From Symsagittifera roscoffensis (Eukaryota; Xenacoelomorpha; Acoela; Convolutidae): a stretch of 64,000 bases of DNA. Shown in pieces: positions 53,463-64,000 of this stretch. A program made the translations under genes and the position numbers. The notes beneath the pieces are model-generated. The model did not search any database. It saw nothing but the letters and a program-made list of their open reading frames with translations, and was not told the DNA's origin. The stretch spans positions 30,340,833-30,404,832 of the forward strand of contig NC_087062.1 of NCBI RefSeq assembly GCF_963678635.1. The letters run 5' to 3'. The first letter of the stretch is position 1; every line of letters starts with the position of its first letter.

Positions 53463-54865
53463 TTCCTATACCTTCACGCGAATGTCTTTGTCAACTTCGA
53501 TATGGCGATCAGATGTTTGTTGTTCAGTTTATTGATTCGTGGATAATGCCCACAACGTAAGCCCTGCAGTGATCAGATAGTTGTCGTTCAAGATTCTCTA
53601 GTTCTTTCCCAAGATCTTCTGAAATGCGTGCAAATGGTACCGTACCGCTGACGGCGTCATTTCCGCCAATGACTAAACAGAATATCTCTTACTGATTTTT
53701 CGCAGGTGATTAATTTTTTCGTGGAAGATTCAACCACCAGGGATTGACAAGATGTTGGATTTGTGAAACACTAGTCTCTTCGCTTGTGAGTCAGCAATCA
53801 GCAGGTGTTTTTGTGATGACGTTTTGAAGATGTGCGTTTTCATTACACACAAGGTCTTGTATCTAAAACTCTCCCAGTGGACATACTCTAGACAAGACGG
53901 AGGCCATCTTACGTAAAATACGCCTTATAATAAGCCTAATTAATGTGATTTATAGTGCATCATATTTACATAGTATGTCAGTTCCTTCATCTAATGACCA
54001 AAAAAAATATATTTTTCCCTCGATCATAACAAATAGAAAAAAATTATATTTTTCATCAGTTTTCACTAAATAAACAAGCGGCTCAGAATGACCCGACAAT
54101 ATTCTCAAAATGTATATCAAAATTTTTTATATCAATAACTTGTTTTCTACGTGGTGTGATGGACAGAGTCTGACAAAAAACTGGGAAGCAAATATATTTG
54201 ATAGCCATACTGAAACACGCAAAATGAAACACACTTTTTTTTTAAAAAAAATGAGAAATACGAAAAAAAAAATTAAAAACTTTTAAAGTAATTTTCTGAA
54301 GATGATTCCAAAAAGGATCATTGTTTTTAGATCAATAAATTTGTAAGTTTTTAAATCATTATTGTAAGTTTTTAGGCATTTAATTTTTTGTATTAACAAA
54401 GGTGTTCTTTTAACATTTTAAAATTCTGATCGCTCGAAACAGAACGAAAAATCAAAAATTTCCAACCGGTTTCTCGCGTCACTAAGGAAACCAGGCAAAC
54501 TTTTTCCACATGTATCGAATCACGACAGAAAGAGCTTTGGCAAGACATGTTACTCATCCCAGCCCGATCATTTTTTGTGGTACCTAATTTTGCATGGAAA
54601 ACTAGAGAAAAAACGAACACAGATCCGAATGCCAAGTTCCTCCCAATTTTCAATGATCGGAACAGAAAAGAGTGTATGCACATTGCCAAAGCAAAAAAAA
54701 GTGAATAAAAAAGTTCTAAAACTTTTAACAAGGATAGGAGGTTACTGCGCAAGCAGCACAGAGTGTTTCAAACGTCTTAAAAACATCAATTTTTTTTGTT
54801 CAAATTAGAGTTTTTAAGCCAATCTGAACAAAAAATAAAGAAATTGGGCAAACTTGACAGCCATA
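53463..54865. other. Spacer between the two retroelements
   Basis: No gene. It contains an inverted copy (about 54480-54620) of the ACCACAAAAAATnATCG/CTTTCnGTCGTGATT repeat seen at 2335-2440. Confidence 0.45.
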
Positions 54866-55145
54866 ATCATATTGGCTGATTGGCAAACAGTTTTTGAAGA
54901 AAAATAAAGTTGTTGGAAAAAAGCAAGTTTTAAAAACCTAAATTTGCGCTCAATTTTCTCCACTGGTGTAGTTTTTGGTTACTGTATTCAAAGTAAACTT
55001 TGATTTACTGCATTTTAAAGTAACAGACAACAATTTTTCTTCAGTTATAAGTAAGAAGGCTACCAGTTTGGTTTGCTATCGCTGAATTTGTGAGTTAAAA
55101 CTAATTTTTCGGAAAAATTTTCACCCATCTCATCGGTGCGTGGTT
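54866..55145. repeat. Left 280-bp direct repeat flanking the non-LTR element
   Basis: From ATCATATTGGCTGATTGGCA to ATCTCATCGGTGCGTGGTT. It matches 59322-59599 with only a few differences. It is either a very long target-site duplication or a terminal repeat of the element. Confidence 0.92.
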
Positions 55146-55150
55146 ATTAG

Positions 55151-55210
55151 CCTAATTGTTGTGATAAATTTATTAAATAGCCTAATTGTTGTGATAAACT
55201 TATTAAATAG
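55151..55210. repeat. Two 30-bp tandem repeats at the element 5' end
   Basis: The unit starts CCTAATTGTTGTGATAAA and ends TTATTAAATAG, with one mismatch between copies. It directly abuts the left flanking repeat. Confidence 0.9.
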
Positions 55211-55533
55211 ATTTCTTTGTTCAAATTTACCGCTTGTGTGTTTTCTAATCATATGCGCGCTGGGCTTTCCTCTTCTGGTTATCTTACCAAATCTCGCTGT
55301 CCCAGCCGTAGGCGAGTGAAGTTTCCCTGGCGTAACTAGACGCAAGAAGGAGTGAGCTGGTGAATCGACCTCCAAATCGACGTCAGGTTGCACCACTCCT
55401 TTCTTTTTTTTTCTCTCTTTTTTTTTCATTTTTTTTCATCGCCTTTGCCTCAGCAATTTTAAACCCTAAGTGAAAGTATTCATAAATCACCCCAAAGAGC
55501 TTCCTTTATCGCCCCAGTTGTCTGTGTTTCAGG

Positions 55534-56073
55534 TTGATGCCGCGATTCCAGGCAAGACGCATCCCTGAGTTCTCACAGAAACTAGTTATCGGGACTTCAA
55601 GGACCAAATATATCAAACCAGCTCTAGTAAAATCAACAATTCACTCCTACCGCGGCGCAACGCTTCATGATCTGTTTGAAACAGTTTTACAATACAGGCC
55701 AAAGCGCCTAAATACAGTAACAATAGTTGCTGGATACAATGACTACAGGTTGCATCCACAAGAATTAGAACAGCAGTGGAAAAACTTGATTAACCTCGTC
55801 ACTAACAAGTTTCAGCCCAAGACACTGATCATCCCCAAAACAATTCAGATTAGTAATAATTCCGAAGTAAACCGCAAAATTTATATTCATAATCATGTGC
55901 TGTTTAATTTGATAAATAGATTTGTACACCCCCACACACTTATTGTTTCGCCTAACCTCAACCTAAATCTAACCCCTCAAATGTTCTGCCGTGATGGCAT
56001 CCATTTCTCGTTCTACGGTAATGATTTCTTTACAAATTTTCTTGCAAATTTAATATTTAAATTCTCTCGCTAA
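55534..56073 (+). CDS. ORF1 of the non-LTR element: SGNH hydrolase-like protein
   Basis: 179 codons, ATG at 55534. The SGNH pattern is recognisable. Block I reads LVIGTSRTKYI, with Gly-Thr-Ser where GDS is usual, so the Ser is kept. Block III reads VTIVAGYNDYR with the GxND Asn. Block V reads CRDGIHFSFYGNDFF with the DxxH pair. The protein is short for the fold, and a Pro/Leu-rich NLNLNLTP precedes block V. Esterase-type ORF1 proteins are known in some LINE clades, where they are thought to help membrane or nucleic-acid interaction. It is followed after 24 nt by ORF2 in the same orientation. Activity is uncertain because of the altered block I. Confidence 0.72.
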   Translation: MMPRFQARRIPEFSQKLVIGTSRTKYIKPALVKSTIHSYRGATLHDLFETVLQYRPKRLNTVTIVAGYNDYRLHPQELEQQWKNLINLVTNKFQPKTLIIPKTIQISNNSEVNRKIYIHNHVLFNLINRFVHPHTLIVSPNLNLNLTPQMFCRDGIHFSFYGNDFFTNFLANLIFKFSR

Positions 56074-56097
56074 CTTGACACCGCCGTCCTTCCTTAA

Positions 56098-59000
56098 ATG
56101 GCTACTCAAACACACTGCCTTATTTGTAAAAGCAGCCTGCGAGGCGGAGGTGTTTGGTGCTTCACATGCCCAGGCTACATGCATGTAAAGTGCAGCATCC
56201 TAGCCCGCAGCAGTGATCACTATGACGATTTCAGTTGTCATCGCTGCACCTCCCAATTTCATTCAGCTAACGACAAGCATGAATGCAATCCCCCAACCCT
56301 AGCTACAACCACGCTCCCCCAAATGCACCCTCACCCTTCCACTGCCCCACACTCACAAAACTCAGGAGAGTCTTCCACTATAGAACCCACAACAATACAA
56401 TACCCATGGTCAAACCCCTGTCCAGAACTCATAGAAACCACCAGGAAAATATACACCGAAGTGGTCCACTGGAAACCGGTCTTTATGATCTTGTCAAAAA
56501 ATAAAGTTGGTTATAACTTTATTGAAACCCTCAATAGAACTTTGAACAGCCTAATAGAAAACAACGAAAACATCTTCGCAATGCACGCAGCAATGATTTT
56601 TCCACACTTAATACTGTGCAAAACAAAGTCCGAAATTGATGGATCTTTATCCAAAACAATAGCAAGGCGACTTAAGCAATGGCAAGACGGAGACCTGGAT
56701 GGACTATATAACGAAGGAAAGGCGCTGCAAATGCGCTTGTTGAAAGGAAGTAGAAAAAAAATGAAACTGAAGCACAACAGTTCAACAAACTAATGAACAC
56801 TGGAAAAATATCAAGCGCAATTGCAAAACTAACAGACACATCTAAAGGCGTTCTTTTGCTAGACGAGATTGTCAAAGGTAAGACAGTTGAACAGATTCTC
56901 ATAGAGAAACACCCACCATCTGAACCAATTAATGAGAACTATATTACACCAGTCTCAAACGAAACAATTCCTTTCCATCCATCGATATTTGATCAGATAA
57001 ACGTTGAACATATCAAGAAGGCAGCCATGAGAACGCACGGATCGCATGGATCATCTGGCCTCGATGCGAAAGAATGGAGATATATTCTAACACACTTCGG
57101 GCAACAATCAGTTGAAAATTCAAAAACAATTGCTAAAATTGCCAAAAAATTGGCCACAGAAGAACTAAATCCAGAACTAATGGAACCATATAAAGCATGC
57201 AGATTAATACCCTTAGATAAGAATCCAAGGGTAAGACCCATCGGCATAGGAGAAGTTATGCGTAGGATAATAGGGCGAACAATAGCTAAATGCCTAAAAA
57301 ACGAACTCATGTCGCTCGGTTCAAACTACCAACTCTGCCTAGGACAAAAATGTGGCATTGAATATGCAATCCACACGCTAAGAGATCAATACAGCAAAAC
57401 TTCCGCCGATGCTGTTTTACTGATAGATGCCGAAAACGCTTTCAACTCGCTGAACCGAAAGCTGGCATTAAAAAATATCGAAAATACCTGCCCTTCCCTT
57501 TTAACAGCGATTAAGAACTCCTACTCCAATCCATCTAAACTTTTCGTTAACAAAAAAAAACAATCTACTCTCAAGAAGGGACAACCCAGGGGGATCCACT
57601 AGCAATGGCCATGTATGGTCTAGCCATAATACCCCTCATAGAACTTTTAACAGTTGACGATGTAACCCAGAAATGGTACGCAGACGACGGAAACGCAGTC
57701 GGTAAATTAAGCAATCTACGAACCGTCCTCGATAAAATTGTATCACTGGGTAAATTTTTCGGCTACCACGTGAAAGCATCCAAATGCCAACTCACTGTGA
57801 AAGATGAAAAACTCGGTGAAGCTCAGAAAATCTTCGCAAATATAGGAATCACTATAAAGGCAGGAGCCCGAGTGCTTGGTTCAGTAATAGGAACAGAATC
57901 TGAATGTAAAAAGTTCCTCGAATTTCATCAGAATGAGCAAATCAAAATTTTGAAAAAACTAACGAAAATTGCTAAAACCTCCCCTCAAAAGGTTTATGCT
58001 TGCTAAACTAAAGGAGTTCAAGAAAAGCTTTCATTTCTTGCCAGGACAACGCCTAACACTATGGAAAACATAGAAATATGTGAAAATATTATCAAAGAAC
58101 AATTATTACCTAACCTAGTCGGTAAAGACACTTTAAACCCCCAGTTCCGTGAGATATCTTCCTTACCCCTTAAAATAGGCGGACTTAACATCAAGCTGCC
58201 ATCCGATCATGAAAGCTACCTAGAATGGTCTAAGGAAACATCACTGGTACTGGAATCTCAAGATCCTATTACAGCAGTAACACAGCAAGAAAAAAGATGT
58301 ACGAAAATCAAAAAATTGAAAACTGATAGAACAAATCGAAAAAAGACAAACCTCATTAACTCCTTAAATGAAACAGATAAATACGCAATCGACCTGGCCT
58401 CTGAAAAGGGAGCCTCTAACTGGCTCAATGCTCTACCACTGAGCAGATACAACTTCAACCTGAATAAATCAGAGTTCAGAGATGGTATTTACTTAAGATA
58501 CGGATGGGAACCAACCAAAACCCCACTCACATGTGCATGTGGTGCTGATTTTAACTCGACACATGCGCTTCATTGTGCAAAGGGTGGTTACACACACATA
58601 AGACACAATGAAATCAGAGACACATTTGCCAACCTCATGAACGAGGTTTGCCATGACGTCGAGATTGAGCCGAAACTTCAGCCGTTGCAAGGCGAAAGCT
58701 TTGTCAACAATTCAACTACAACTGAAGATGAGGCACGACTTGACATTAAGGCAAACGGACTCTGGGGTTCACGATTCAGCCGCGCTTTCTTTGATGTGAA
58801 AATTTTCAACCCCCATGCCAAAACATCGCGAAAACGGCAGAAGGATGCATACAAATACCACGAAACGCTGAAGAACTCCAAATATCAGCAAAGAATTTTA
58901 AACGTAGAGCAGAGTAGGTTCTGCCCGCTAATTTTTGGATGCACCGGTGGCGCTGCTCCAACAGCCACGCGGACGATGCAGCGATTGGCCGAAAAATTAA

Positions 59001-59173
59001 GTGAAAAAAGACAAGAAAGCTATCCAGAATCTATAAACTACATAAGAACTAAAATAAGCTTCGCGCTCCTGAGGAGCTCTATACTTTGTATAAGGGGGTG
59101 CAGATCGCTACGCAAAGTTCAATTTATCGACAACTCCATAAGCGCTATTGTAGAGGAAGGACGGCTAAGATAA
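56098..59173 (+). pseudogene. ORF2 of the non-LTR element: PHD-like finger, RT, restriction-like endonuclease (broken)
   Basis: The N-terminus (56098 on) has a PHD-type finger pattern, CLICK, WCFTC, HVKC and FSCHRC, in C4HC3 order. The RT follows: HGSSGLDAKEW, ACRLIPLDKNPRVRPIG, LIDAENAFNSLNR, TTQGDPLAM and the catalytic WYADDGN. C-terminal: SEFRDGIYLRYGW, a C-x-C-x7-H-x3-C knuckle (58530-58576), ARLDIKANGLWG and RAFFDVKIFNPHA, resembling a PD-(D/E)xK restriction-like endonuclease, and CPLIFGCTGGAAPTATRTM. Three breaks are visible: a frame change at the A8 run 56754-56761, another at the A9 run 57552-57560, and an in-frame TAA at 58004-58006. Sequence quality as coding is continuous across each break, so they look recent or technical. 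No apurinic endonuclease domain is present. Confidence 0.82.
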
Positions 59174-59321
59174 ATTAACATTATGACGATGCATTTAATG
59201 CTGATTTATGACTTCATTGCTGATATATATGCATTTTTATACCGCTGGTATGGCCCTATCCAGCTTGTGCACTTACCGTAACTAAACGGAAGGGCCCCTT
59301 ATGTAATTTAGTTTTTTTTTT

Positions 59322-59599
59322 ATCATATTGGCTGATTGGCAAACAGTTTTTGAAGAAAAATAAAGTTGTTGGAAAAAAGCAAGTTTTAAAAACCTAAATT
59401 TGCGCTCAATTTTCTCCACTGGTGTAGTTTTTGGTTACTGTATTCAAAGTAAACTTTGATTTACTGCATTTTAAAGTAAAAGAACAATTTTTCTTCAGTT
59501 ATAAGTAAGAAGGCTACCAGTTTGGCTTGCTATCGCTGAATTTGTGAGTTAAAACTAATTTTTCGGAAAAATTTTCACCCATCTCATCGGTGCGTGGTT
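59322..59599. repeat. Right 278-bp direct repeat flanking the non-LTR element
   Basis: Copy of 54866-55145, directly after the T-rich 3' tail. It diverges immediately after GCGTGGTT (left continues ATTAG, right continues TTTTCTC). Confidence 0.92.
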
Positions 59600-62495
59600 T
59601 TTTCTCAGCCATATCTCAGTGCGAGTCCACCTCAGCGTATTGCTCTGCAAACGAATATTACTTTTTTTAAAAAAAATAAGTTAGGTCGTTCTGCGAGGAG
59701 TAAAATTAAGAGCAGTCAAGTCCCCTAGTTAGGATTTCTGTAACAAAAAAAATCTTACTAACCGAGTTTGAATAAACATAGTGGGATCGACTGATGGTTC
59801 CGCGATTACGTTTTAAGAAAGGTAATAAGATACTAAGGAAAATTAATACGGAAACTAAGAAGGGTTATCTATCATAGGATAAAGCATTAGCGTGATGATT
59901 AACATGTGGACTGATACGTGGGAATAACAGACAAAAGGAACGGTTCCTTTGAGGGAAATTCAAGGTTAATGGAAAAAAATGCAAGTGTTAAAAAAGCGGT
60001 TAATTATAATAATTTGATTTTATGATAGGTTAAAATTTTGAGATGGGGTTCTTTTAATTCAGTAGTATAACGGCAACCTAAACATTGCAATTAGCTTTAT
60101 TCGCGAGAATAATAGACTTGAAGGAAAGACTCTAGGATCGGTGATCCTAATACACTTTCGACAAAATAAGAACTGAACGTAGATTGTAAAACTTTGGGAC
60201 TTGCATGCAGTTTGCTAAAACTAATAGTATGCTGAGCGTAAGATTGATGAATCGTTAAGTTAAGTTGTACAAAGAAACGAGGGTTTCAGCTCAGAATAGT
60301 TCAAGTTTCGAAGATATCGTCCCTCCTATGCCAGAAAAAAAAATTTCACAAAATCGGCGAAGCATCCCAAATCAGAACTGAAAGTAGCAAATGTTATGAA
60401 ATCCAGAGGAGCGGTACCAGAGATGATTTGATACGGGCATACGAAAAACGGAACCCCTCAGACCCTTGGGGGGCAAGTGATAACCTTCCCCGGAAGTGTA
60501 AATGGCCCTATCAGAACTCGGCAGCTGGCGTTAGTTTTGGGCTTAATTTTTAGTATGTTGTAGACCTAGTTAGTATGTTCTAGACCTACTTCCGGCTTTA
60601 TGCCCTGAATAAAAAATCCCACCCTATTTTCCGGACACCGTTTCTCGGCCTCCAATGAACGTAGTGAGCTTAAACTTGGAGGGGATGACAGGTATTGGCA
60701 AGATACATCTTGTGATGGAGTTTGCAACTTTTTGCTGGCAACGGTCAGATCGGAAGCTATAAGCACTTGAAAAAAAATCAAATTAGACCAAAAATAAGCA
60801 ATTTACGCAAAATAATAATGGTGTCAATAGGTTTTTTCCGGAAAAAGTGATAATGGACCTTTGAAAAAGTTTGGAAAATCTTGAGATATATATGAAACTT
60901 GCTAGTTAGGACTCACATGAGATTTTGTATCCAAGTATGGATTTTGGACTCCTGGGTGACCTTAAGTTGATCTTTGGGCGTTTTAACACCAAAATTCTAA
61001 GAAAAACTCCGATATTAACACCGGAAAGTGAGGTCTTCCCCAGCCCCAACCCCTGGAGAAATGAACCGGTCACCCTGCTAAACTTTGAGAGAAAACTTGA
61101 ATATTGTGGCCCGAGCTAGAGGCTGATGGAGATATAGCTTTAATATTGCAACCTTGGAGTAATATAATAAATTCAAAATAGAAATGGTAAGTTTTGGATT
61201 CAGTTTAGCTCGACAAATAATCTATTTATAGCAATTCAACTAGACAAAAAAAATCCCAGAAGAAAATGATAGTTATAGGACTGTGGCATAAGAATTGAGT
61301 CTCCTAATTAGTATTAACGGACGGAGATTTTTTTGGCTCCCCTGAGGTGAGTTTTTTGTTAATTTGAACCCTATGACACAAACTACTTACCCCTGATAGC
61401 TAGAATATTGACATTGCAGAAGAGTACAGATAGAAATTTTAGATGCTTGGATTGATTTTGCCACCCATGAAAAGGGTCCTTCCCCTACCTTTGGGAGGTC
61501 GGAGCCTTAACGGGATAATTAAAATAAAGACCTTGGGATGGTCACTGAGTAAACATAGCATGGTTTGGAGGTTGAGTTGAACTCGAGGGCTGAAGTTCAC
61601 GCAGGTCAAGAAGTAGTTGATTAAAATGGTATAAAATTTGTTTGCTTGTTCGAATTGTGACACCTACCGCATACCGAGTATCTAACAAGCGTGAAAACTT
61701 TGATAAAAGAAACCGAGCTTGGCACGTGGCAGTGTTGACAGGGGGAGGGATGTAGTCATAAATGTTGTGCCCACGGGTGATTTAAGCCGATGCCAGTACT
61801 GACAGGGAATGGTGCGACTTAGCTAATATTATGTAAAAAAGATAAGGAACTGAAGGATACCCGAGAACCTTCGAGATTCAGAGCAATTGATACCGAGAAA
61901 GAGTATAGTTGGTTCTCAGTTTAAGTGAGAGAGAACAGTTATTGCCACTGAATCGAATAGTTGGTTCTCGGAGTAGGAGAACAATTTTAGCAGAAACAGA
62001 AGATAGTTGTGATTCTTGAAGCTAACGAGATTTGTTAAAAAGCCTCAAAGGAAGAGTGATCCGTTGAGACACTAATAGTTTCAGCAGGTCTAACTGACAA
62101 TTTGCGTAGAATTATTATGTGTTGACAAAAACGGTTTCTCTATAAAGAGAGATTGGTTTAGTCGAATTAGTGGATGTTAACTTCCAATCAATCATTTGTG
62201 CTGATAAATCGCGGACATTTTTCCGTTTGATTTGATTATTAGATTATGTTCTGGCCTTCTCTCAGAGCCTTCTGTCTGTAGTTGGACGTAAATTCATCTG
62301 AACTAAATTACAATTGAAAACTCTTGCGACTGTATCCAATAGACGAGACAGCCTGAAGAGCAGTACACAAGAAGTGGCAAGCAACATAATACAATACAGA
62401 ATATCTACCACCAGCTTAACCCTCTCGGTATTGTAGATAGTACTCGGTCACCCCGCTGAAATCACTACCCATGGGACCATTTTGCGTTGTCGTTA
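59600..62495. other. Non-coding stretch
   Basis: No supported gene. ATAGTTGGTTCTC occurs at about 61906 and 61956, each followed by a GAGAGAACA or AGGAGAACA block. The short ORFs at 60566-60781 and 61439-61663 show no motif. Confidence 0.5.
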
Positions 62496-62516
62496 AGAGA
62501 GAGAGAGAGAGAAGGA
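62496..62516. repeat. GA microsatellite
   Basis: GAGAGAGAGAGAGAGAA in a purine-rich context. Confidence 0.85.
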
Positions 62517-62704
62517 ACCTAGAGAAGCAATCCCCTAAATCTACAGCCAAACACGCAGCAAAAACTTAGATATACATATCAGAACCACATCCTAATTTAC
62601 AACTTAGTTCAGAAATTCAAAGAAATGGATATTGGCGCTTCGGGCATTTTTTCAAAGCGGTAAATGGTGACCTTAACGTCCAAGCCTTATTGAATGGCTG
62701 AACG

Positions 62705-63060
62705 CTTCAGCGGATTTAGGGAAGAGGCGGGGGGGGGGGGGGGGGGACACCCTTTTCAGGGATTCGACCCCCTGCCTGCCTAAAGGGTCTCCCCTTTGTA
62801 CTATTTTGATATATCCATTTTTGGCTGACGGACCCTAAAATTTTCTAAAGGTGTCTTCGGCGCCGATATAAACTAAGTTTGAGCGGGGAGAATTTTTCCA
62901 AAATTTGCCTTAAAAACACTTTTTTGGACTGTTGTTTCAAAGTTTCGCCTGCGGCACAGAAAATTTCGCCAAAACAGGGTATTTTTAGAGCTTCAGGAGA
63001 GCTCGGATGATCAATTTGGTTGACGTAAAATTTGGTTGACCTGGCTGGTCGCGAATTTTT
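62705..63060. mobile_element. Decayed hAT-type MITE relative with poly-G tract
   Basis: CAGCGGATTTAGGGAAGAG, a run of about 20 G (62730-62748), then CAGGGATTCGACCCCCTGCC and AAAGGGTCTCCCCTTTG follow the order of the complete element at 8982-9294. The right terminus is not recognisable. Confidence 0.55.
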
Positions 63061-64000
63061 TTTGGCACGAGAAATTTTACAGGAATTAATCGGTCTGTAC
63101 TTTTATGTCTGTTCTGAATAATTAAGAGCAGTTGACTTTATCATGAAAGCATATCTTTCTTCTGAAGGCATTCAAATTTTACAACATATTACTCTCTTTT
63201 TGCTACATGATTTAAAACTTAAAAACATAACAGATATATACTGCATGCGCTGCTACACAAATTATTCGTGACTGTGATGATAGTTTTTTGTTCAAAATTT
63301 TGCTCTGTCAAATATATTGCTCTTCAAATTTAACTGTCTGAAACTGACATTTGGTCAAATTGTCCAAGATCGAGGGCAAAGGCAAAAAAGATGGTAAGAA
63401 GAATTCAGATGGGAAGAAAAAAGCAGGAAAAGGTGAATTAAATGCAAGATCTTGTTTTCTCGTGTTCATTTTTACTCTCGTTACGCCCGTCATTCCCCAT
63501 TTAATCGTTGCTTTTAGTTTTCAAGCTTTCGCTCAAATCCAAAGATTTTGACTTTTCTCTCGGATTTTTTAAATCTCGTCTGATGAAAAATATTAGGTCA
63601 AAAAAAGTGTATAGAGGCTGTATAGTTCTAATTGAGAAGTGTAGATGAAATGATTTTAAAAGAATTTAGGACTCTCTACTCTTATGCCCAACGATGAAGT
63701 AGGTGGGCTGCCTACCAAATTTCACACAAATTTCACTTTAGTCTAAAACTTTGTAAAACTTGATAGGGGACACAAAAAAACCATAAAATTGACATTATAG
63801 TTGATAAAAGGGAAGGTTCAAGTTCGAAGGGAGAAAAAGAAAGGCATACAAGAAGAGATTGAAGTTCTCTTGAATAAACTTCACCTTCAGCTCTCGATCA
63901 GAACAAAATTTTTACTTTTTGTTCTCCTTATTTTTTAGTAGCCCAGTAAAAATTCCCAGAGAAAAAATTAAATTGTGAAAAAATTTGGTATCTGATTTTA
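63061..64000. other. Non-coding stretch at the right edge
   Basis: AT-rich. A Lys/Gly-rich 66-codon frame (63351-63551) overlaps an opposite-strand frame and has no domain or splice context. I do not call it a gene. Confidence 0.5.

Larger units (their letters stand above)
55146..59321 (+). mobile_element. Non-LTR retrotransposon with SGNH ORF1 and restriction-like endonuclease
   Basis: 5' end: two 30-bp tandem repeats (55151-55180, 55181-55210), then an untranslated leader of about 320 bp with a T-rich tract at about 55400-55440. ORF1 is SGNH-like. ORF2 has a zinc finger, RT and C-terminal zinc knuckle with a PD-(D/E)xK-like endonuclease, as in the RLE-encoding (R2-like) groups. The 3' tail is GTTTTTTTTTTAT. 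ORF2 has two frameshifts and one nonsense codon, so this copy is inactive or carries assembly errors. Confidence 0.85.

Noticed and set aside
32352-53470. A 4-6 bp target-site duplication at the LTR element
   Set aside because: The flanks read ...AGTTTC and TTCCTA..., sharing only TTC, which is not beyond chance.
56791-56795. TAATG stop-start overlap between the zinc-finger and RT frames, like the coupled translation of some LINEs
   Set aside because: In the RT frame the sequence upstream of this ATG reads TEAQQFNKL and continues back to the A8 run, and the frames look like one ORF split by a base change there. The overlap is probably accidental.
63308-63551. Overlapping opposite-strand ORFs, one Lys/Gly-rich
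   Set aside because: Low-complexity sequence with no splice sites, domain or polyadenylation context.

Overview
The window is animal nuclear DNA. The evidence is spliced genes with GT-AG and a few GC-AG introns, a cytosolic ribosomal protein, a haspin kinase, a germinal-centre-III Ste20 kinase, a secretory GT25 glycosyltransferase and a CHTOP-like protein, all set in AT-rich DNA full of transposon debris. The retroelement mix fits an invertebrate, but I cannot name the phylum. All five host genes lie on the minus strand. From high to low coordinate they are RPL23 (30683-31417), an STK24/25/26-type kinase (22590-30459), a CHTOP-like single-exon gene (20982-21800), a short GT25 glycosyltransferase (15192-19282) and HASPIN (about 3020-12230, last exon not found). 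For the kinase, RPL23 and GT25, the exon lengths and phases add up to complete reading frames.

The main feature is a giant LTR retrotransposon of Ty3/Gypsy type, about 21.1 kb (32360-53462), on the minus strand. It has near-identical 0.9-kb LTRs and a long repeat-rich leader. The order of coding parts is gag, zinc-knuckle nucleocapsid, protease, RT-RNase H-integrase, then about 7 kb of extra coding sequence after the integrase: an SGNH/GDSL hydrolase ORF, a 1,537-codon ORF of unknown function and a further in-frame 180-codon piece. The copy carries a 1,274-bp tandem duplication of the nucleocapsid-protease junction, including a candidate -1 frameshift signal. It also has five isolated in-frame stops and an RNase H without its first catalytic Asp, so it is probably not autonomous.

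A second retroelement (55146-59321, plus strand) is a non-LTR type. ORF1 is an SGNH hydrolase-like protein, and ORF2 has a PHD-like zinc finger, an RT and a C-terminal zinc knuckle plus restriction-like endonuclease. It is broken by two homopolymer frameshifts and one nonsense codon, and is flanked by about 280-bp direct repeats.

The introns and spacers hold several short repeat families: four copies of a 0.5-0.6 kb element with a tRNA-Leu-like core (minus strand), a hAT-type MITE with a perfect 8-bp target duplication, a recurring 17-bp hairpin, a 393-bp tandem duplication, and decayed tandem arrays shared by the haspin and STK introns. The first 2 kb and the last 4.4 kb contain no gene I can support.
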